Source: JANNPJ01 sp965200525
GTDB taxonomy: Bacteria > Actinomycetota > Actinomycetes > Actinomycetales > Kineosporiaceae
Assembly (NCBI GenBank): GCA_965200525.1
Contig: OZ241368.1
Span: 3,906,001 to 3,970,000, forward strand
Direction of reading: 5' to 3'
Length of the DNA stretch: 64,000 nucleotides
This document shows, one piece after another, positions 23,447-33,300 of this stretch. Below the pieces are notes generated by a model. The model had not been told where the DNA came from. It worked only from the letters and a program-made list of their open reading frames with translations, and ran no database searches. Position 1 is the stretch's first letter. Each line of letters begins with the position of its first letter. Made by a program: the position numbers and the translations under genes.

Positions 23447-25606
23447 ATGGCGGACGTCGCGCCACTGACCGTCGCCGTGGCGGCCACCTTCACGGCCGAG
23501 CCACTGGCCGGTCCGCTGGAGTTCTGGCTGGCCGAGCTCGAACAGCCGGCCAACCTCGTCTTTGCCCCGTACGGTCAGGTCTTTCCCGCACTGCTCGATC
23601 CGGGGAGTGCGCTTTCCGCCAACTCGCGCGGCGTCAACCTGCTGCTGGTCCGGTTCGAGGACTGGGCCGAGGGGGCCGGTGTCGAGCCGGGCGGGCCGTC
23701 CGTCGTCACGGCCGTCACCGACTTCGCGGCGGCGCTGCGCACCAGCGTCGCCCGCACCGGCGTCCCGCACCTGGTCGTCGTCGGGCCGCCCTCACCGGGA
23801 GGCGTCGGTGCCGGTGAGGCACATCACGACCTCGAGGCCGGACTGGTGGCGGCGCTCGCCGGTGAGGCCCTGATCGACGTCACGACCAGCCGCACTCTCG
23901 TCGAGCTGTACGGCGCCGATCGGTACGACGACTACGCCGATCGGATCGGCCGGATGCCCTACACCGCAGAGTTTTACGCAAGCCTGGCGACCATGGCGGC
24001 GCGCCGGCTGGCCGCACGCCTGCGGGTCGCGCCCAAGGTGCTGGTGCTCGACTGCGACGGAACCCTGTGGGACGGCGTGGTCGGCGAGGACGGTCCCGAC
24101 GGGGTGCAGGCCGGCCGGGCCCGGCGGGCCGTTCGCACGCTGCTGGCCGACCAGGTGGCCCAGGGTCGGTTGCTCTGCCTGGCCAGCAACAACGACGAGC
24201 GCGACGTCCATGAGGTCTTCGCCCGGCACCCGGACTGGCCCCTGACGCTGGAGCAGGTCACCGCCGGCCGGATCGACTGGACACCGAAGTCGCAGAAGCT
24301 CAGGTCCATGGCCACCCAGTTGGGTCTCGGGCTGGACAGTTTCGTGCTCATCGACGACGACCCGGTGCAGTGCGGTGAGGTTCGCGCCGCCTGCCCCGAG
24401 GTTCTGACCGTGCAGTTGCCCGCGGATCCCGAGGCGGCCCTGGCCGTGCTGCGCCACTGCTGGCCGTTGGACCCGCGACCGCTCACCAGCGCCGACGGGG
24501 AACGCTCGCGGTACTACCGCGAGGCCGGCGAACGCGAGCAGCATCGCGCGCAGCTCTCGCACGCCGACTTCATCGCCTCGCTCGACCTCGTGGTCTCCAT
24601 CGGCGCGGTCCGGCCGCACGAGCTGGAGCGGGTGCGCCAGCTGAGCGAGCGCACCAACCAGTTCAACCTCACCGGTGCGCGCGCTCCCGGCGGGCCGGCG
24701 CCGTCCGGGGAGATTCTCACGGTGCAGGTGCGCGATCGCTTCGGTGACTACGGTCTCGTCGGCGCGGTGGCCCTGCGCACCGGGCCGGAGGCGCTGTCCG
24801 TCGAGATGTTCCTGCTCAGCTGTCGCGCGCTGGCCCGCGGGGTCGAGCACCGGATCGCCGCCCACATCGGGGAACTGGCGGTGGCCCGGGGCCTGGACAG
24901 CGTGGCCCTGAACCACCGGGCCACCGGCCGCAACCATCCGGCGCTGGCGTTCCTGGCGACCCTGCCGGTGCAGGAGAATCCCACGGACGCTTCCCGGTTC
25001 GTGATTCCGGCCGCCGCCCTGGCCGCCGTCCGTCACGATCCCGGCGCGGGCCCGGCCACCCCGGGCCCACACACCGGGTCGCCCATCGCCGCCGATCCCG
25101 CACCGCCGACCGTGCTTCCCGCGCCGCGCCCAGGAACAGCCGGCCCCCCGGCCTACTCCTGGGCGTGGGTGGCCCGCGTCGCGACCGAGCTCGCCTCACC
25201 CGCCGCCGTGCTCGCCGGCGGCCGGGCCTTCGCCCGCCGGAACGCCCCGGCCGCATCCGGCGTCACGACGGACCGGGCGCCCACCGCGACGGAGCTGTCC
25301 GTGATGCGAATGTGGGCCGACCTTCTCGGGTTCGAGCCCGGCTCCATCACCGACAGCCTGCTCGATCTCGGTGGCAACTCGCTGCTGCTGGTGCAGTTCA
25401 TGGCCCGTGTGCACGCCGACCTGCGGGTGGAGCTGCCGATAGACATCCTGTTCATGTCCGCCTTCACGGTGGAGCAGGTCGCGCAGGAGATCGACAACCG
25501 GCTCCTGGGCGGTGCCACGGACGACGAACTGGCCGGCGTGCTGCGGGAGCTCGACGGGCTCTCCGACGCCGAGATCGACGCCCTGTTCGCCGGGGACGGT
25601 GTGTGA
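23447..25606 (+). CDS. FkbH-type HAD/GNAT loading protein with C-terminal carrier domain
   Basis: 719 residues. The FkbH-like HAD domain has VLVLDCDGTLWDGVVGEDG (nucleophile Asp202), CLASNNDERDVHEVF and DSFVLIDDDPVQCGEVR. A GNAT-like half follows (VRQLSERTNQFNLTG, VEMFLLSCRALARGVEHRI). After a Pro/Ala linker, a carrier domain (about 615–690) contains DLGGNSLLLVQFM with the phosphopantetheine serine at residue 645. FkbH proteins take glyceryl units from 1,3-bisphosphoglycerate and load them onto a carrier protein. Here enzyme and carrier are one chain, so it probably starts the assembly line. It is coupled by GTGA overlap to the next gene. Confidence 0.85.
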   Translation: MADVAPLTVAVAATFTAEPLAGPLEFWLAELEQPANLVFAPYGQVFPALLDPGSALSANSRGVNLLLVRFEDWAEGAGVEPGGPSVVTAVTDFAAALRTSVARTGVPHLVVVGPPSPGGVGAGEAHHDLEAGLVAALAGEALIDVTTSRTLVELYGADRYDDYADRIGRMPYTAEFYASLATMAARRLAARLRVAPKVLVLDCDGTLWDGVVGEDGPDGVQAGRARRAVRTLLADQVAQGRLLCLASNNDERDVHEVFARHPDWPLTLEQVTAGRIDWTPKSQKLRSMATQLGLGLDSFVLIDDDPVQCGEVRAACPEVLTVQLPADPEAALAVLRHCWPLDPRPLTSADGERSRYYREAGEREQHRAQLSHADFIASLDLVVSIGAVRPHELERVRQLSERTNQFNLTGARAPGGPAPSGEILTVQVRDRFGDYGLVGAVALRTGPEALSVEMFLLSCRALARGVEHRIAAHIGELAVARGLDSVALNHRATGRNHPALAFLATLPVQENPTDASRFVIPAAALAAVRHDPGAGPATPGPHTGSPIAADPAPPTVLPAPRPGTAGPPAYSWAWVARVATELASPAAVLAGGRAFARRNAPAASGVTTDRAPTATELSVMRMWADLLGFEPGSITDSLLDLGGNSLLLVQFMARVHADLRVELPIDILFMSAFTVEQVAQEIDNRLLGGATDDELAGVLRELDGLSDAEIDALFAGDGV

Positions 25607-28600
25607 ACCACATGACCAAAACGTTCATCCTGCTGACCGACGGCACCCACGGTGACGTCATGCCGTTCCTGCGACTGGGCCGCGAGCTGCGCGAACGCGG
25701 CCACGAGGTCGCGGTCCTCACGCACGGAACCTATGAGAGCGCCGCACGCGCGGCGGGTTTCGATTTCGCGGCGATAGACACCGAGGAGGAGCACCGCCGC
25801 CGCCTGGCCGCCGAGCCGGAACTGCTGCTCAACATGAAGTCGTACCTGCCGTCCCTGCCCGGGCACTTCGAACGGCAGGGGCTCTACGCACAGATGCGTC
25901 GCTCGGTCGAGCTCATCGAGGAGCGTTACCGGCCCGGCCGGACCGTCCTGGTGGCTCGTTTCACGTCGTTCGCCGCGCTGATGGCGGCCGAGCGTTGCGG
26001 CGTCCCTCTCGCGACGATCGCGCTGGTGCCGCACCTGCTGTTGTCCCTACCTGTGGCCACGCACGTCTACAGCTCGGTGGTCGGTGCGGGCATCACGCAG
26101 CTGCGCGCCGGCTTGGGATTGGAGCCGGTGCGCGACTGGGATGCCTACTGGCGCTCAGCCGGCATCGCCCTGGGTACCTGGCCGGCTTGGTTCGACGCCG
26201 CCGGGACGGCGACCGACGTCGTCACCTGCGGGTTCCTGCTCGACCACGAGTCGGCGGGCAGCCCGGAGTCAGGCCTCGGGCACCTGCCGGCGGCCGTCCG
26301 CGAACTGCTCGCCGGGCCGGTGAGACCGGTGCTGATCACCGGGGGAACCGGCAAGATCCTCGACGAGCAGTGGTACCGCCTCGCGGCCGAGGCCGCCGCC
26401 CGGGCCGGGGTGCCGGCGCTCCTGGTCACCCGCTACCGCGATCTGGTGCCGGACCCACTGCCGGCCGGCGTGCTGGCGGTGGAGGCACTGCCGTTCGCCG
26501 ACGTCATGCCGCACGTCTCGGCGATCGTGCACCACGGCGGCATGGGCACCTGCGCCCGGGCACTGCAGGCCGGCGTGCCGCAACTCATCCTCACCCAGAG
26601 CCTCGACCGGCCCGACAACGCCGCCCGGCTGGCCCGGGTGGGCGTGGCCCAGGCCCGCCCGGCCAAGCACACGGGCCCCGAAGAACTGGCGGGCCTGCTG
26701 CGGGCCATGGTGAGCGACCCGGCCTACGCCGAGCGCATCGGCGGCCTGTCCCGCTCCGTCGACCCGGCGGTGAGCGCCGCCACGATCGCCGACCACGTCG
26801 AGACGCTGTTCGGCACCGACCGGGCGACCGGACCGCTGCCCGTCCAGCACCCCGAGCCGGCAGCGGCTCCGGCGCCGGTCGACTCGCTCGACAGCACGCT
26901 GGCCGATCAGGTGGCCGGGCTCGACCCGCGCCGGCGCGCCGCCCTGGCCCGGCTCTTGGCCGAGAAGCGGGCGCAGCGGCCCAACACCGAGGCCGCGCCC
27001 GCGACCATCCCGGTCCAGCCGCGCACCGGGGACCGCAGTGAGTTCCCCTGCTCGCCAGCGCAACAGCGGATGTGGATCGCCGTCGAGCTGGCGCGCTCGG
27101 CGGCCCAGCGCCCGGCGCGGGAGCAGTGGGATCCGTCCCAGAACTCCGTCGTCAGCCTGCGCCTGACCGGCCCGCTCGACGTCCCGGCGATGGTTGCCGC
27201 GTTCGACGACCTGGTGGCCCGGCACGAGACGCTGCGGACGGTCTTCGTCGAGGCCGACGGCGAGCCCCGGCAGGTGGTCGGCCGGCCGTGGAGCGGTGGG
27301 CTGGCCCACATGGACCTGCGTGAGCCCGGTCATCGGCTCGATGCGTGGGCCCGGGCTCTCAGCGCGGCTGAGCAGTCGGCGGCCGAGCCGTTCGACCTGT
27401 CCGCCGGGCCCCTGGTGCGCGCCACCCTGTACCGGGCCGGCGACGACGAGCACCTGTTCCTGCTGACGGTCGCGCACATCGTCGTAGACGGGTGGTCGAT
27501 GGGTGTGCTGTGCCGCGAGCTCGCGGCCGCCTACAACGCCCGCCGCCGCGGCTCGGTGCCGGTGCTCCCGGCGCTGCGGCTGCAGTACGCCGACCTCACC
27601 GTGTGGCAGCGCGAGCAGTTGACCAGGCCGGCATTCGAGGAGCGGGTGCGGTACTTCACCGACCGGCTGGAACCGCTTCCCGCACCGGCGATCCTGCCGA
27701 CCGTCAGCGAGCGCGAAGTCGGCCACCGGCCGGTCGGCGCGAAATTCGGTTTCGAGGTACCGGCCGGGTTGCTCAGCCGGCTGGTGGGCCTGGGCGGGCC
27801 CGGCACGACGCCGTTCGCGGCGCTGGTGGCCGGGCTGAAAGTGCTGCTGGCCCGCTACGCCGGCACCGGCGACGTCACCGTCGGCACGCTGTTCGGCGGG
27901 CGCGGCCCGGCCGAGGCCGAGGCCGTGGTGGGCAACTTCGTGAACATCCTCGTCCTGCGCTCGGCGATCGATCTGGACAACGGCTTCCGCGCGGCGCTGG
28001 GCGAGGTCCGCGGCACCGTCGCGGGCGCGTTCGCCCGTCAGGACGTGCCGTTCGACGTCCTGCTCCAGCGGTTGGCGCCGGAGCGCGACCCCGACCGCTT
28101 GCCGCTGTGCAACGTCGGTTTCGTCGTGCACAACGTTCCCGGTGACGACGCGGTGTTCGACGGCCTGCGGGCCGATCCGGGTGAGGTCGCCTTCGACGAC
28201 ATCGCTTTCGAACTCGCCTTCGTCGGCTACCCGGCGAGCGACGGCGGCATGCGCATGGTGGTCGAGTACCCGACCGATCTCTTCGACGTCGCGGCGATCG
28301 AGCGTCTGGCAGGCCATTTCGGACACGTCCTGGAGCAGGTGGCCGGCGATCCGGACCGGCCGCTGACGGCCCTTGAGCTGCTGGACGCCGCCGAGTCGGC
28401 GCAGGTGCAGCCGGCGGCCGCACCGCTGGGCGGGCCGGTCGTGCCGGTGCCCGCTCTGATCAACGCCCGGATCGCGGTGGACCCCGAGGCCATCGCGGTG
28501 GTCGACGGATCGGGAGTACTCACCTACGCCGACCTGGGCACCCGCGCGCACCGGCTCGCGGCCGGGCTGGTCGGCCGGGGAATCACGCGGGGCTCGCGGG

Positions 28601-30339
28601 TCGGGATCTGCGCCGAGCGCTCGGGCGACCTCGTCGTCGCCGTCCTCGCCGCCTGGTTCGCCGGCGCCGCCTACGTGCCGGTGTCGCACACCGCCCCCAC
28701 GGCGCGGATCGCCCGGCAACTGGCCGACGCCGAGGTCGCGACCGTCCTGGTCGATTCGGCGGGTCTGGCGGCCCTTCCGGGCGACGGGGCGGTCCGGGTC
28801 CCGATCGTCCGCATCGACGAGCCGCTCACGGGCCCCGAGCCGGCGGCCGGCGTGGCCCCGGTGACGGGCGACGACCTGGCGTACGTCGTCTACACCTCCG
28901 GTTCCACCGGCGAGCCGAAGGGGGTCGCGGTCAACCACGCCGGCCTCGGGGCCCTCGCCCGGGCCTGGCGGCAGGAGTACGACCTGAGCGCCGACGATCG
29001 GCACCTGCAGATGGCCGGCGCGGCCTTCGACGTCTTCACCGGTGATCTCGTGCGGGCCCTCAGCACGGGTGGAGCTCTGGTGCTGTGCCCGAGTGACCAC
29101 CTGCTGGACCCGGCCCGGCTGCACGCCCTGATCATGGCCGAGCGCGTGAGCGTCGCCGAGTTCGTGCCCGTCGTCGTCCGGGCCCTGATCGACCACCTGC
29201 GGGCCGAAGGCTCGGCTCTCGGAGTGCGCCGACTGGTCATCGTCGGCTCCGACGTGTGGCCGGCCGCGGACCACCGGGCCCTGCGCGAGCTCGTCGCACC
29301 GGGCGTGCGCGTGCTCAACTCGTACGGCGTGACCGAAGCGACCATCGACAGCGCCTACTATGAAGGGGCTTTCGACGGTCACGGCCCGGTGCCGATCGGG
29401 CGGGCCCTGCCGGGGACTTTCGCCCACGTGCTCGACTCCGCCGGGCGTCCCTGCCCGCTGGGGATTCCCGGGGAACTGCACCTGGGCGGCCTCGGGCTGG
29501 CCACGGGATACCTCGGCCGTCCCGACGCGACCGCGGCGGCCTATCTCGACACCCCGCACGGCCGGCTGTACCGGACCGGCGACCGGGCGGTGCGCCACGC
29601 CGACGGCACCCTGCGGCTGTTCGGGCGCCTCGACGACCAGGTGAAGATCCGGGGCCAGCGGGTCGAGCCGGGCGAGGTCGCGGCCGTGCTGCGGCTGCAC
29701 CCCGGGGTCGGGGACGCCGTGGTGCTCGACGACCCCGGCCCCGACGGGCAGGGCCGGCTGGTGGCGTTCGTGACCGGGCCGGCTCACGAGCCCGGGGCCG
29801 GTACCTCGGCCGTTTCCGCCACGCAGCTGCGGGCGTTCGTGCGTGACCACGTCCCGCTCGCGCTGGTGCCGGCCGCGTTCGTCACCGTGCCGACCATCCC
29901 GCTGACCGCCAGCGGCAAGCCGGACCGGCGCGCCTTGCCGTCACCCGATGTGCTGGATGCCGGCGCCCAGTACGTCGCTCCCGCGACCGCCGCCCAGCAG
30001 TGCGTCGCGGACATCTTCGCCGACCTGCTCGCCCGGCCCCGGATCGGCGTCGGCGACGACTTCTTCGACCTCGGCGGGCACTCGCTGCTGGCTGCCCGGG
30101 CGGCCTCGCGCCTGCGGCTGGCCTTCGAGGTCGACCTGCCGCTGCGCACGATCTTCGAGCACTCCACCGTCGCCGCGCTCGCCGACGCGGTGGAGGAGCT
30201 GATCATCGCCGAGATCGAGGCCCTGTCCGAGGAAGAGGCCGCCCTGCTGCTCGATGCCCCGGCGCCGGCCGCCGTTCCGGCCGCCGCCTCCGGTCCGACC
30301 TCATCGACCTCATCGACCCCCAAGGCTGGTGGCCAGTGA
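25603..30339 (+). CDS. glycosyltransferase–NRPS fusion (GT, C, A, PCP)
   Basis: 1578 residues. Residues 1–405 are a GT1-type glycosyltransferase (FILLTDGTHGDVMPFLRLG; HHGGMGTCARALQAGVPQLI, the sugar-nucleotide site). A linker leads to a condensation domain (479–910) whose HHxxxDG motif reads AHIVVDG, keeping the catalytic His625. The adenylation domain (about 955–1440) has YTSGSTGEPKG at 1097 and the A10 lysine at 1439. Aligning to GrsA positions gives the specificity code DVGEVVSIDK, eight of ten identical to the ornithine code DVGEIGSIDK. The PCP has GGHSL, Ser1494. GTG 25603 overlaps the previous stop; ATG 25612 is an alternative. Confidence 0.9.
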   Translation: MNHMTKTFILLTDGTHGDVMPFLRLGRELRERGHEVAVLTHGTYESAARAAGFDFAAIDTEEEHRRRLAAEPELLLNMKSYLPSLPGHFERQGLYAQMRRSVELIEERYRPGRTVLVARFTSFAALMAAERCGVPLATIALVPHLLLSLPVATHVYSSVVGAGITQLRAGLGLEPVRDWDAYWRSAGIALGTWPAWFDAAGTATDVVTCGFLLDHESAGSPESGLGHLPAAVRELLAGPVRPVLITGGTGKILDEQWYRLAAEAAARAGVPALLVTRYRDLVPDPLPAGVLAVEALPFADVMPHVSAIVHHGGMGTCARALQAGVPQLILTQSLDRPDNAARLARVGVAQARPAKHTGPEELAGLLRAMVSDPAYAERIGGLSRSVDPAVSAATIADHVETLFGTDRATGPLPVQHPEPAAAPAPVDSLDSTLADQVAGLDPRRRAALARLLAEKRAQRPNTEAAPATIPVQPRTGDRSEFPCSPAQQRMWIAVELARSAAQRPAREQWDPSQNSVVSLRLTGPLDVPAMVAAFDDLVARHETLRTVFVEADGEPRQVVGRPWSGGLAHMDLREPGHRLDAWARALSAAEQSAAEPFDLSAGPLVRATLYRAGDDEHLFLLTVAHIVVDGWSMGVLCRELAAAYNARRRGSVPVLPALRLQYADLTVWQREQLTRPAFEERVRYFTDRLEPLPAPAILPTVSEREVGHRPVGAKFGFEVPAGLLSRLVGLGGPGTTPFAALVAGLKVLLARYAGTGDVTVGTLFGGRGPAEAEAVVGNFVNILVLRSAIDLDNGFRAALGEVRGTVAGAFARQDVPFDVLLQRLAPERDPDRLPLCNVGFVVHNVPGDDAVFDGLRADPGEVAFDDIAFELAFVGYPASDGGMRMVVEYPTDLFDVAAIERLAGHFGHVLEQVAGDPDRPLTALELLDAAESAQVQPAAAPLGGPVVPVPALINARIAVDPEAIAVVDGSGVLTYADLGTRAHRLAAGLVGRGITRGSRVGICAERSGDLVVAVLAAWFAGAAYVPVSHTAPTARIARQLADAEVATVLVDSAGLAALPGDGAVRVPIVRIDEPLTGPEPAAGVAPVTGDDLAYVVYTSGSTGEPKGVAVNHAGLGALARAWRQEYDLSADDRHLQMAGAAFDVFTGDLVRALSTGGALVLCPSDHLLDPARLHALIMAERVSVAEFVPVVVRALIDHLRAEGSALGVRRLVIVGSDVWPAADHRALRELVAPGVRVLNSYGVTEATIDSAYYEGAFDGHGPVPIGRALPGTFAHVLDSAGRPCPLGIPGELHLGGLGLATGYLGRPDATAAAYLDTPHGRLYRTGDRAVRHADGTLRLFGRLDDQVKIRGQRVEPGEVAAVLRLHPGVGDAVVLDDPGPDGQGRLVAFVTGPAHEPGAGTSAVSATQLRAFVRDHVPLALVPAAFVTVPTIPLTASGKPDRRALPSPDVLDAGAQYVAPATAAQQCVADIFADLLARPRIGVGDDFFDLGGHSLLAARAASRLRLAFEVDLPLRTIFEHSTVAALADAVEELIIAEIEALSEEEAALLLDAPAPAAVPAAASGPTSSTSSTPKAGGQ

Positions 30340-33300
30340 CCTCGACCCTTCCCGACGAGGACGTTCCCGGGCCGCAGCGCGTGGCCCTGTCGGCGGCCAA
30401 ACTGGCCCTGCTGGAACGCCGCCTGCGCGGCCGCGCCCCGGCGACCGCCCCGCGCATCCCCCGCCGCACCGGTTCCGGGCCGGCGCCCCTGTCGTCCGTC
30501 CAGCGGCGCATGTGGTTCCTGGAGCAGCTCGACCCGGGCCAGGGCGCCTACAACGTGCCCGAGGTCGTGCGCCTACGCGGTCCGCTCGACGTCGAGGCCC
30601 TGCACCGGGCGTGGGCGCAGGTCGTGCGCCGTCACGGGGTGCTGCGCACGTCGTTCGTCATGGACGGCGACGAGCCGGCCCAACTGGTGCTGCCCACCAG
30701 CGAGGCCCTCGAACGGCTCGAGTCGTTCGACGCACCGGACGCCCGCACCGCGCTGGCCCGGGCCGAGGCACTGACGCAGGAACCGCTGACGCCCGGGGAC
30801 GCGCCCTTGTGGCGGGCCGCGCTCATCACCATCGCTACCGCGGCGTCGCAACCGGCCGAACATTTGCTGGCCATGGTGTTTCACCACGCCATCGTGGACG
30901 CGTGGTCCGCCAGCATCCTGCTGGGCGACCTCTCCACCGCCTACGTCGCCGCAGCCGCCGGACAACCGGCGGCCGGTGACCGGTTGCCCGGGTCCGGCAT
31001 CGAGTTCGCGGACTACGCCGTCTGGGAACACCAGCGCCTCACCGGCGACGTCCTGGAGAAGTCGCTGGCCTACTGGCGCGGCAAGCTGGCCGGGGCGCCG
31101 CCGAGGCTGCAGATGCCCAGCGACCGGCCGGGTCCGGCGATCGCGCGCAGTGACGGCGGCGAGCACGTGTTCCACCTGAGCGCCGAGGTCGGTGCTCGCC
31201 TGCGCCGACTGGGCGCGCAGGAGTCGGCCACGCCGTTCATGGTGCTGCTGGCCGGGTACGCGAGCCTGCTGGCCCGGTTCAGCGGGCAGGACGACATCTG
31301 CATCGGCAGCCCCGTGGCCGGGCGGGCCCTGCCCGAGCTGGAACAGGTCGTCGGGTGCTTCCTCAACACGGTCGTGCTGCGCGTGCGCCTGGACGGTGAT
31401 CCGACGTTCCGCGAGCTCCTGCGGCGGGTCAGCCGCACCGCCCTCGATGCGTACACCCACGCCGAGGTGCCGCTCGACAAGGTCATCGACGAGTTGCGCC
31501 CCGAGCGCACGCTTGCTCATGCCCCGGTCTTCCAGGCGATGTTCACGCTGCAGAACGCCCCCGCGGCCTCCCTGCGACTGCCCGGAGTGAGCGTGACCGG
31601 AGTCGGAACCGCACTGGTGGCCTCGAAGAGCGACCTGTCCCTGAGCCTCGACGAGCTCGAGGACGGCGGCCTGGCCGGGCACGTCAGCTACCGCACGGAC
31701 CTCTTCGACGCCGTCACGATCGCCCGGCTCATGGAGCACCTGGCCCACCTGCTGGCCGCCGTGGCCGCCGATCCCGACCAGCCCGTCCCTTCGCTGCCGC
31801 TGGCGGCCGCGGTACCGATCCAGAACGCACCGGTGCGCCCGGCCGGCACCCGAGCCGCCCATCACCTCGTCGCGGACGTCGCCGAGCGGCAGCCGGACGC
31901 CGTCGCGCTCGTCTCGGGGGAACGACACCTGACCTACGCGCAGCTGGACCGCGAGGCCGACCGGCTGGCCCGGTGGTTGCACAGCGACGGCGTGGGCCAC
32001 GGTGACCTGGTCGGGATAGCGGTGGACCGCTCGGTCGAGATGGTCGTGGCCATGCTGGCGGTCTGGAAGGCCGGGGCCGCCTACCTGCCCATCGACCTGA
32101 CCCACCCGCCGACCCGGACGGACGCCGTGCTCGAGCGTGTGGCCCCCCGGCTCGTGCTGGCCCAGGGCACCCCGCCGCTGCGGGGCCGGGTGGTCGACAT
32201 CGCCTCGATCGACCTGTCCGCCGAGCGCTCGGAGGCCCTTCCGGCGACGACCGGAACCGATGACGTCGCCTACGTGGTGCACACGTCCGGCTCGACCGGG
32301 GCCCCGAAGGGCGTCGTCACCCGGCACGGCGGGGTGTCCAACTACCTCGCCTACGTGCGCGACGAGCTGGGCGTGGGCCGGGCCGACACCGTGCTGCAGA
32401 TCGCCGGCCTCGGGTTCGACGCGTCCGTGCGCGATCTCGTCGGGCCGCTGACCGCCGGCGCCCGGGTGGTGCTGCTGGCGCCGGGACAGGCCCGTGAGCC
32501 GTCGGCGATGCTGGAGCTGGTCCGCACCCACCGGGTGAGCGCGATGCTCAGCGTCGTACCCACGCTGCTGCGGGCCCTGGTCGAGTCGGGAGAGCCGGCC
32601 GGGAGGAGCCTGCGCATCCTGGGGCTGTCCGGAGAGCGGCTGCTGCGCAGCGATGTTCGGGCCGCACGGGCCCTGTTCGGCGCCGGCCTGCGGGTGGTCA
32701 ACCAGTTCGGGCCGACCGAGTGCACGATGACGACCACGTTCTACGACGCGCCCGGGGACGACGACCCGGACGACACCTCGGGGCTGCCGGTCGGGCGCCC
32801 GATCGCCGGCGCCCAGGTGCTGGTCCTGGACGCCGCCGGGCACGCCGTCCCGGCGGGGGTGGTCGGGGAGATCCACATCGGCGGCGCGGGCCTGGCCCGC
32901 GGCTACCTGCACGACGAGGCGCAGACGGCGCAGCGGTTCGTCTCCCGCAACGGCTCCGGGCGGCTCTACCGCACCGGGGATCTGGGCCGGTGGCGGTTCG
33001 ACGGTGATCTGGAGTTCCTCGGCCGCCTCGACCAGCAGATCAAGATCCGCGGGGTCCGGGTCGAGCCGGGTGAGGTGGAGGCCGCGTTGCGCGCCCATCC
33101 TCAGGTCCGCGATGCCGTCGTCGTCGGGCACGGCGAGCCGGCGCGCCTGGTCGCCTACGTGAGCACCGGCGCCGGCGCCGGCCCGCAGGTGGGCGCGACC
33201 CCGGCGGACGGTGGGCTGGTGGAGTCTCTGCGGGCCCACCTGCGCGACCGGTTGCCGGAGTCGCTGCTGCCCGCCGGCTACGTTCGCCTGGACGAGTTGC

